A stretch of 64,000 nt of DNA from a bacterium (lineage in GTDB: Bacteria > Bacteroidota > Bacteroidia > Flavobacteriales_D > Crocinitomicaceae). The stretch's first letter is position 1. Each line of letters opens with the position of its first letter. This document shows positions 60,101 to 64,000 of this stretch, piece by piece. The DNA lies in the NCBI GenBank assembly GCA_024742305.1, contig JANSYQ010000013.1, positions 1-64,000 of the forward strand. Reading direction: 5' to 3'. The translations under genes were made by a program, and so were the position numbers. The notes beneath the pieces are model-generated. The model was given only the letters and a program-made list of their open reading frames with translations, did not search any database and was not told the origin of the DNA.

Positions 60101-61452
60101 TAAGTGAATAGACGCATACCATAACGCTCGTTATCAGGAATTCCATCGGAGTAACCTACTCCAATACCGCTATAAACGATACCGTCATTTGCTATTGCTT
60201 GAGACACCCACTGATCAGAAGGGAAATTAGCCGCTAATGAATCAGGTCCGATGTTATCGATTCCGTCAGCATCTTGGTAAGGTCCCTCAAAGAAGTCAAC
60301 TCCAATCGCTGGTGGGTTTTCACCATATCCTTGAGCTCCCCCATTTGTTTCGTCCAAGGCGTCACCGTTGTATGCGTAACCAAGTCCACGAGAAACGTCA
60401 CAACCTACGTAATCATCTTGGTAGTTTCCTACATCCGGATCAAGGTATTGAGCGAAGTACGTATCAAACAATGTTTGCGTACCACGGTTAATCATTTCAT
60501 AGTTGTAGAAAGTCATTCGGTTCACTTCATCGTTTGTAGCGAAAGCGAATGCTTGTGCACGGATTTCCATACCGATTGGCTCTCCGTTTGTTTCTGTGTG
60601 GATGTTTCCTTTGTCGTTAAATACCCACCAGTGAGTTTCATCTCCAAATAGTGTTACACGACGATCTGCACCACAGATTACGTCATCACGACCTAGGATA
60701 TCATCGTACCAAGGAATATCACCTTCTGCTGGGTTGTAAGCTCCAGTTTGACCGTAATCGTAGAACGGTGCCAACCAGTAATCTTGTCCTAAAGACACAT
60801 CACCATGTGCTGGCCAATCGTAAATACGAGTTAACTCATCATTTGTTGGAACTGTTGCCTCGGCACAAGCAATTGGATCCTGATTCGGTCCTTGACATGC
60901 TTCCCACCAAACTGTGTAGCGAATTACCTCTGCTTTACGAATTGTGTAGAATCTGTCGTAGAACAAACACTGATCGGGATCGATGTTCGCTTCACCGAAG
61001 TCACGTACTGCGTCATCTCCAACTGGACCTGAAGGATCGTAATCCCCGGAACCTGGTTGTGCAGTAAGTGGTCCAGGCCAAAAGTCGTTACCTTGACGGA
61101 ACGTTAGTGCGGCCAATTTCAACTGACCGTTTACGTCTGTTCCTCCCATCCAAAGTGCTCCTGCATAGATTGCGAAGAGGTTTTCTCCACCTACCTCGTA
61201 GGCAGCTACACTGTTCTGACGGTCCTGGAACATACTTCCACCTTGTTCAATAAAGGCGCTTACGTCGTTAAAACTCATCGTTATACTTGCTGTTGCGGGG
61301 GCACAATTGGCTCCCTTAGCGCTCGCAACGGTATTATTACCGCCACTACCGCCTCCAGCCGGCTTGCTACTGTAAGATTTGTAGGCAAGCGCATCGCTAG
61401 ACCACAGCAGGGTTGCTGCTCCAACGATTATTGCTACTAGTTGCTTTTTCAT
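57184..61452 (-). CDS. 1422-residue secreted protein of the TonB receptor/PorV operon
   Basis: Signal peptide (MKKQLVAIIVGAATLLWSSDALA) and a Ser/Gly-rich mature start. The long body is rich in Asp, Asn, Gly and aromatic residues, with repeated calcium-site-like DxDxDG-type words but no enzyme motif I recognise. The C-terminal 110 residues form a FlgD/T9SS-like module (LINVVPNPYYAYSEYERNR, VKIYSVNGKLIRTFRKD, NWQGIPVAGGVYLIHVDV) followed by an unusual extra end, KFFGGMRLIDLQGI. I recall this end in similarly placed Bacteroidota proteins. It lies 24 bases after the receptor gene and 22 before the PorV-like gene, so the three should be co-expressed. Confidence 0.8.
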   Translation of the reverse strand: MKKQLVAIIVGAATLLWSSDALAYKSYSSKPAGGGSGGNNTVASAKGANCAPATASITMSFNDVSAFIEQGGSMFQDRQNSVAAYEVGGENLFAIYAGALWMGGTDVNGQLKLAALTFRQGNDFWPGPLTAQPGSGDYDPSGPVGDDAVRDFGEANIDPDQCLFYDRFYTIRKAEVIRYTVWWEACQGPNQDPIACAEATVPTNDELTRIYDWPAHGDVSLGQDYWLAPFYDYGQTGAYNPAEGDIPWYDDILGRDDVICGADRRVTLFGDETHWWVFNDKGNIHTETNGEPIGMEIRAQAFAFATNDEVNRMTFYNYEMINRGTQTLFDTYFAQYLDPDVGNYQDDYVGCDVSRGLGYAYNGDALDETNGGAQGYGENPPAIGVDFFEGPYQDADGIDNIGPDSLAANFPSDQWVSQAIANDGIVYSGIGVGYSDGIPDNERYGMRLFTYYTNAAVFPTSDPNNAPEFYNFMRGFWADGSQIFYGGNAYNAGVTTTPTTYVFPGDSDPLGWATEGAIINDDWAEYNANGGSPNPPEDRRFVQSAGPFTLRPGAINNITVGIVYGRGSDGDPFSSVEALKRADTKAQALFDACFRILDPPNAPRITIQELENQLVLMLDNPGGSNNANETYAVADEVNITDPGVDNVYRFEGYQIYQMIDEDAGVADIGDNSKARLVAQCDVENGIDRIINFDFDEDLGFSIPTEKVDGANQGIQHTFLLNEDFFAQGDRTLVNHKTYYYIAIAYAYNDMADIQTGAPNLYDPTDPNALSGQQTPYIASRLNFDGTAITPIPAIPHNPMPEADGTGQLIGYGSSPIIRRLDGHGNGGRALELTEASKKTIIENGFMEAPEYDFGAGPINVKVVDPLNVRDGYYECRFRDYATSTSNGADTASWVIYRYDSETATAPTDSVVSQVNIGTNNEQIIPEWGVSVQINQENYFLPDGASGGVEARSTELISSSITFADSSLRWLEAVSDNDAFYPTNWVRAGTYAPNTDQNDPGYECLDNTQPTYRDYLDPCNYADWQAPNNFADPNKNWNQIFGGGIAPHKLTGWEASFMPMAYYNYASPTSARNGSSISFLPSVDIVITSDKSKWTRVPIIELGREASLNVGGAQPGALRASPSVDKNGNPESGSTGMGWFPGYAIDLETGARLYMAFGENSFLASENGADMIWNPTSTLVDNGGNPLMGGMHPVYVFSNNTADINNYLLGYDFPAYVPAQGDNDATNEALLLMQDVLANNTTAKRNFYSSISWVAYPLAAANYTINPQDLPTDVTISLRVSKEYKNFSATGLNNGQPMYSWNMSSVATELGSRDRLASALDLINVVPNPYYAYSEYERNRLDTRVKITNLPERCTVKIYSVNGKLIRTFRKDSPITSVDWDLNNWQGIPVAGGVYLIHVDVPDVGERVIKFFGGMRLIDLQGI

Positions 61453-61476
61453 AATGCTCTCTGTTCTTATTATGAA

Positions 61477-64000
61477 TTAAAAATCGAATTTAACCCCCAA
61501 ACGGATAGTTCGTGGTGAACTAATGTTGAAAGGATTTTGAACCTTCATTAAGTAGTAATCTCTGAACGCTTGTTCGTCCAATTGATTTTGGATTGATGTT
61601 TGGCTCGCTGCTGCAGCAAGGAATCCATCATCATCCCAGTTACCCGTTGCACGGTAAACATTCAACACGTTGAATTGGTTGAACAAGTTCGTAACACGGA
61701 AGTAAACATTTAAGAAAACTGCTTTTCTGTTATCCTCTTTACCCATTTCAAGTTCGAAAGTACGATCCAACTGTAGATCCAAACGGTAAGCCCATGGAAG
61801 GCGTGACCCGTTTGTTGTTCCGTCCAAACCTGAGTTTTGAGCGTTAAACTGAGCTGCGTTTGTAATTGTTCCCTGTGCTGAGTAAGGTGAACCTGAGTAG
61901 ATGTTAGAAACAATGTTCAATCCTGTGTTTCCAAACACTTCGAAGTCACCTACTAATGGACCGTTGTAATCACGACCTGTTCCGTAACGGTAATCGAATG
62001 TTACGTTGAACGCGTGACGACGATCGAATGAGTAAGGGAAGATCGCACGTAAGTTTGGCAATCCTGCTTGAATCAAACCAGCTGCAGAAGTTGCATCTGA
62101 TCCAGTTCCGTCCGCGAACTGCAATGTATAGTTAGCAGTCATTCGAACATTTCCTGTACGACGCAAGTCGTATGCTACTGTCAATCCTTTTACCGTACCG
62201 AAGTCACGGTTAGAGAATGTCGAATAAGTCGCTGGATATGCTTCGAAGATGTTCTGCAACTGAACGTTATCACGTTGCTCACGGTAGAACGCTGAGATCT
62301 TCAATGATGACGTACGTGTCAATACCTGCTGGAATCCAACTTCGTAATCAATTGTTCTTTCTGGACGCAATGCTGAGTTTGCGATAGTTGCACTACGATC
62401 ATTAATAAACTGGTATTCGAATGGATCGAAACGGAATCCTGAAGTAGGACGTTTTGTTAAGATATCGTAGTGTGCGAAGAATGATGCTTCATCTGAGATT
62501 GGGAATGAGAATGCGATACGAGGCATTACGTTCACCTGTGGAGTGTAATCTTCGAATGCATCTGCTGTTGGAGTTTCCAATGATGGATCCAACAACCATG
62601 GTGCAATTCCTCCTGGTCCGCGAAGTGTTTGTGGATCTTCCACTACAACACCATTTGCATCATACCAAATATCACCTGTTCTAAATCCGTTGATTTGCGT
62701 TGGGTTGTTTACGTCATTTACATATACTACGTAATCATCTCCAATTGACTCTGGAATATCAACCCATGGCTCACCTGTTGCTCTTGCTTCAGCTGCTGTG
62801 CGTGCTTCGTAGAACAAGTAACGGTCTTTCAACACTGGTTGGTTCGCATCGAAAACGTCAACACGTACCCCTACGTTGAATACGATGTCACGGAATGCAA
62901 ATTTATCCATGATGTATCCTGCCATGTAGATTGGTTGGAAAGCTCCAACAAAACGACGGTAGTTACCGTTTTCATCAAACTCTGTAAAGTACTTGTCAAT
63001 ATCTGTAACTCCACGTACTTTCTGACCTGTGTGATCAAATCCGTAGTAAGATACAAACGAGTTACCTTGGTTCAAAAGTTCATCCGGAGAGAACATATCC
63101 AAGCTAAAGATGTTTGGATCGTACTTATCTACGTCGATGAAGTCTGTTCCTTGAACACCTTCTGAAATCAACCCTTGCTCGAACAAGTACTGACGTAGGT
63201 TGTAATCAAAGAATGACTGGTTATCGTTATTAACTTGTCCTCCGTATTCGTCTGTATTATTAAGGTATGCATACCCTGTATTCAAACGCTCGTAGTTAAT
63301 GTATACACGACCAAGTGAATCAACCAATGTTGCTTGGTTCAAATCAAGTTCTGTGATGTGGAAGTTTGCCAACTGACGTGCAATCTGCCAAAGACCAACT
63401 GGTCCTTGTCCACCCCCACCGGTAGTAGTACCGTTTGTCCATCCACGGTCCCAACGACGTTCGAACTCGAATCCAACTGAGATTGAGTGATCACCGATGT
63501 TTGCCGATCCTGAACCTGTTACACGGAACTGATCGTTTTCAAATACTCCGAATCCGTTAAATGGTGCACCGATGTTGCTCCAAATGTTGTAAACGCTTCG
63601 TGGAGAGTCTCCATTCAACAAACCAGAACCTTGCTGAATTTGCAATAGGTTTTCGTAACGTCCTTCTGGAAGTCCGTCATAGATTTGGTAGTACTGAGCA
63701 GTAATAGCTGCCAATGCTGAGTTTGTTTCAGACGGCTCGAATTCTACTAATACATCTCTAAATCCATCGTGCTCATAGTTATTTGTATTCGGGTTCAACG
63801 AGTGAGAACGACGACGTGTAGTTGTGAATCGTCCTACGTGACCGTAGTTAAATAGGTTGTATCCGTGGTTTGGATCGTAGTTATCACGACGTACTTTCGA
63901 GAAGTCAACCATCAATGAGTAGTATGCACTCTTAATTTTAGAAGAGCTTTCTGGATCGTTGTTGTTGAAACGTTGAGTCAAACGTCCAAATACCCTCCAG
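61477..64000 (-). CDS. TonB-dependent receptor, C-terminal part (continues beyond window)
   Basis: The frame is open to the right-hand window edge, so the 5' part (signal peptide, carboxypeptidase-like domain, plug) is outside; about 840 residues of barrel are visible. Features are the long extracellular loops, repeated amphipathic strands (FNVTFDYRYGTGRDYNG, YEVGFQQVLTRTSSLKISAFYREQRDNV) and the typical terminal strand TIRLGVKFDF. A TTG near 63981 is internal, not a start. It should import a bulky ligand across the outer membrane with TonB energy, or act in export/assembly with the downstream genes. The ligand is not evident. Confidence 0.88.
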   Translation of the reverse strand, partial: WRVFGRLTQRFNNNDPESSSKIKSAYYSLMVDFSKVRRDNYDPNHGYNLFNYGHVGRFTTTRRRSHSLNPNTNNYEHDGFRDVLVEFEPSETNSALAAITAQYYQIYDGLPEGRYENLLQIQQGSGLLNGDSPRSVYNIWSNIGAPFNGFGVFENDQFRVTGSGSANIGDHSISVGFEFERRWDRGWTNGTTTGGGGQGPVGLWQIARQLANFHITELDLNQATLVDSLGRVYINYERLNTGYAYLNNTDEYGGQVNNDNQSFFDYNLRQYLFEQGLISEGVQGTDFIDVDKYDPNIFSLDMFSPDELLNQGNSFVSYYGFDHTGQKVRGVTDIDKYFTEFDENGNYRRFVGAFQPIYMAGYIMDKFAFRDIVFNVGVRVDVFDANQPVLKDRYLFYEARTAAEARATGEPWVDIPESIGDDYVVYVNDVNNPTQINGFRTGDIWYDANGVVVEDPQTLRGPGGIAPWLLDPSLETPTADAFEDYTPQVNVMPRIAFSFPISDEASFFAHYDILTKRPTSGFRFDPFEYQFINDRSATIANSALRPERTIDYEVGFQQVLTRTSSLKISAFYREQRDNVQLQNIFEAYPATYSTFSNRDFGTVKGLTVAYDLRRTGNVRMTANYTLQFADGTGSDATSAAGLIQAGLPNLRAIFPYSFDRRHAFNVTFDYRYGTGRDYNGPLVGDFEVFGNTGLNIVSNIYSGSPYSAQGTITNAAQFNAQNSGLDGTTNGSRLPWAYRLDLQLDRTFELEMGKEDNRKAVFLNVYFRVTNLFNQFNVLNVYRATGNWDDDGFLAAAASQTSIQNQLDEQAFRDYYLMKVQNPFNISSPRTIRLGVKFDF

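Noticed and set aside
60651-61067. 138-codon plus-strand frame opposite the 1422-residue gene
   Set aside because: It is His/Leu/Arg-rich with no domain or signal, one of several open antisense frames produced by the codon bias of the large gene.
63979-63981. TTG near the right edge as the start of the TonB receptor
   Set aside because: The reading frame continues without a stop to base 64000, and signal peptide and plug are absent, so the gene starts beyond the window.

Overview
The window looks like chromosome from a marine or brackish member of the Bacteroidota, most likely Flavobacteriales (Crocinitomicaceae/Cryomorphaceae-like). The taxonomic call is inference. It rests on several secreted proteins with type IX secretion (T9SS) sorting domains, PorP/SprF and PorV-type proteins, a TonB-dependent receptor, a complete Na+-pumping NADH:quinone reductase (Nqr) operon, no Shine-Dalgarno sequences, and promoters of the Bacteroidota type (TTG, then about 20 bases, then TAnnTTTG). 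I saw no tRNA, rRNA, CRISPR array, insertion sequence or prophage.

Layout. 0-7.9 kb: SDR/DUF2867 protein, 2OG-Fe(II) oxygenase, Tex divergent from a CaiB-type CoA-transferase plus acetyltransferase, a T9SS cargo protein and a small membrane protein. 8-15 kb: an Omp28-like T9SS protein, an M42 aminopeptidase and a 1188-residue type-B T9SS protein. 15-22.8 kb: a flavin oxidoreductase with a catalytic/non-catalytic M16 peptidase pair joined by one-base overlaps, then an 1107-residue type-B T9SS protein and a family 9 glycosyltransferase. 22.7-27.7 kb: tandem Cys-motif membrane proteins, an acetyltransferase, a VWD-domain protein with a Thr-Pro-Arg repeat tail and a membrane protein. 27.7-34 kb: nqrABCDEF. 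34-38.4 kb: apaG, a TPR protein, pruA and a membrane protein behind a possible leader peptide. 38.4-44.5 kb: the phenylacetyl-CoA epoxidase genes paaABCD, divergent from paaE, a second PaaE-like reductase and an SDR. 44.5-48.3 kb: a T9SS adhesin, an ECF sigma factor overlapping a tiny membrane protein, and an unrecognised membrane protein. 48.4-55.1 kb: PorP/SprF, a PorE-like TPR/beta-propeller/OmpA/DUF1573 protein, two tandem membrane acyltransferases and an SGNH hydrolase. 55.1-56 kb: HIT protein and GreA. 56-64 kb: a minus-strand operon of TonB-dependent receptor (cut by the window edge), a 1422-residue secreted protein and a PorV/PorQ-family barrel.

How it fits together. Much of the window builds or decorates the cell surface. 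T9SS cargo is spread across it, with two outer-membrane module loci (PorP/PorE-like and TonB receptor/PorV-like). Central metabolism is represented by Nqr (sodium motive force), PruA (proline catabolism) and the aerobic phenylacetate epoxidase. Many genes have a TAnnTTTG-like -7 element only 4-8 bases before the start codon, which suggests leaderless or nearly leaderless mRNAs. This also corrects several start codons. The best candidates for under-described biology are the receptor/1422-residue protein/PorV-like trio, the tandem IPxPC...CxxC membrane proteins, and the orphan PorP locus with paired acyltransferases.
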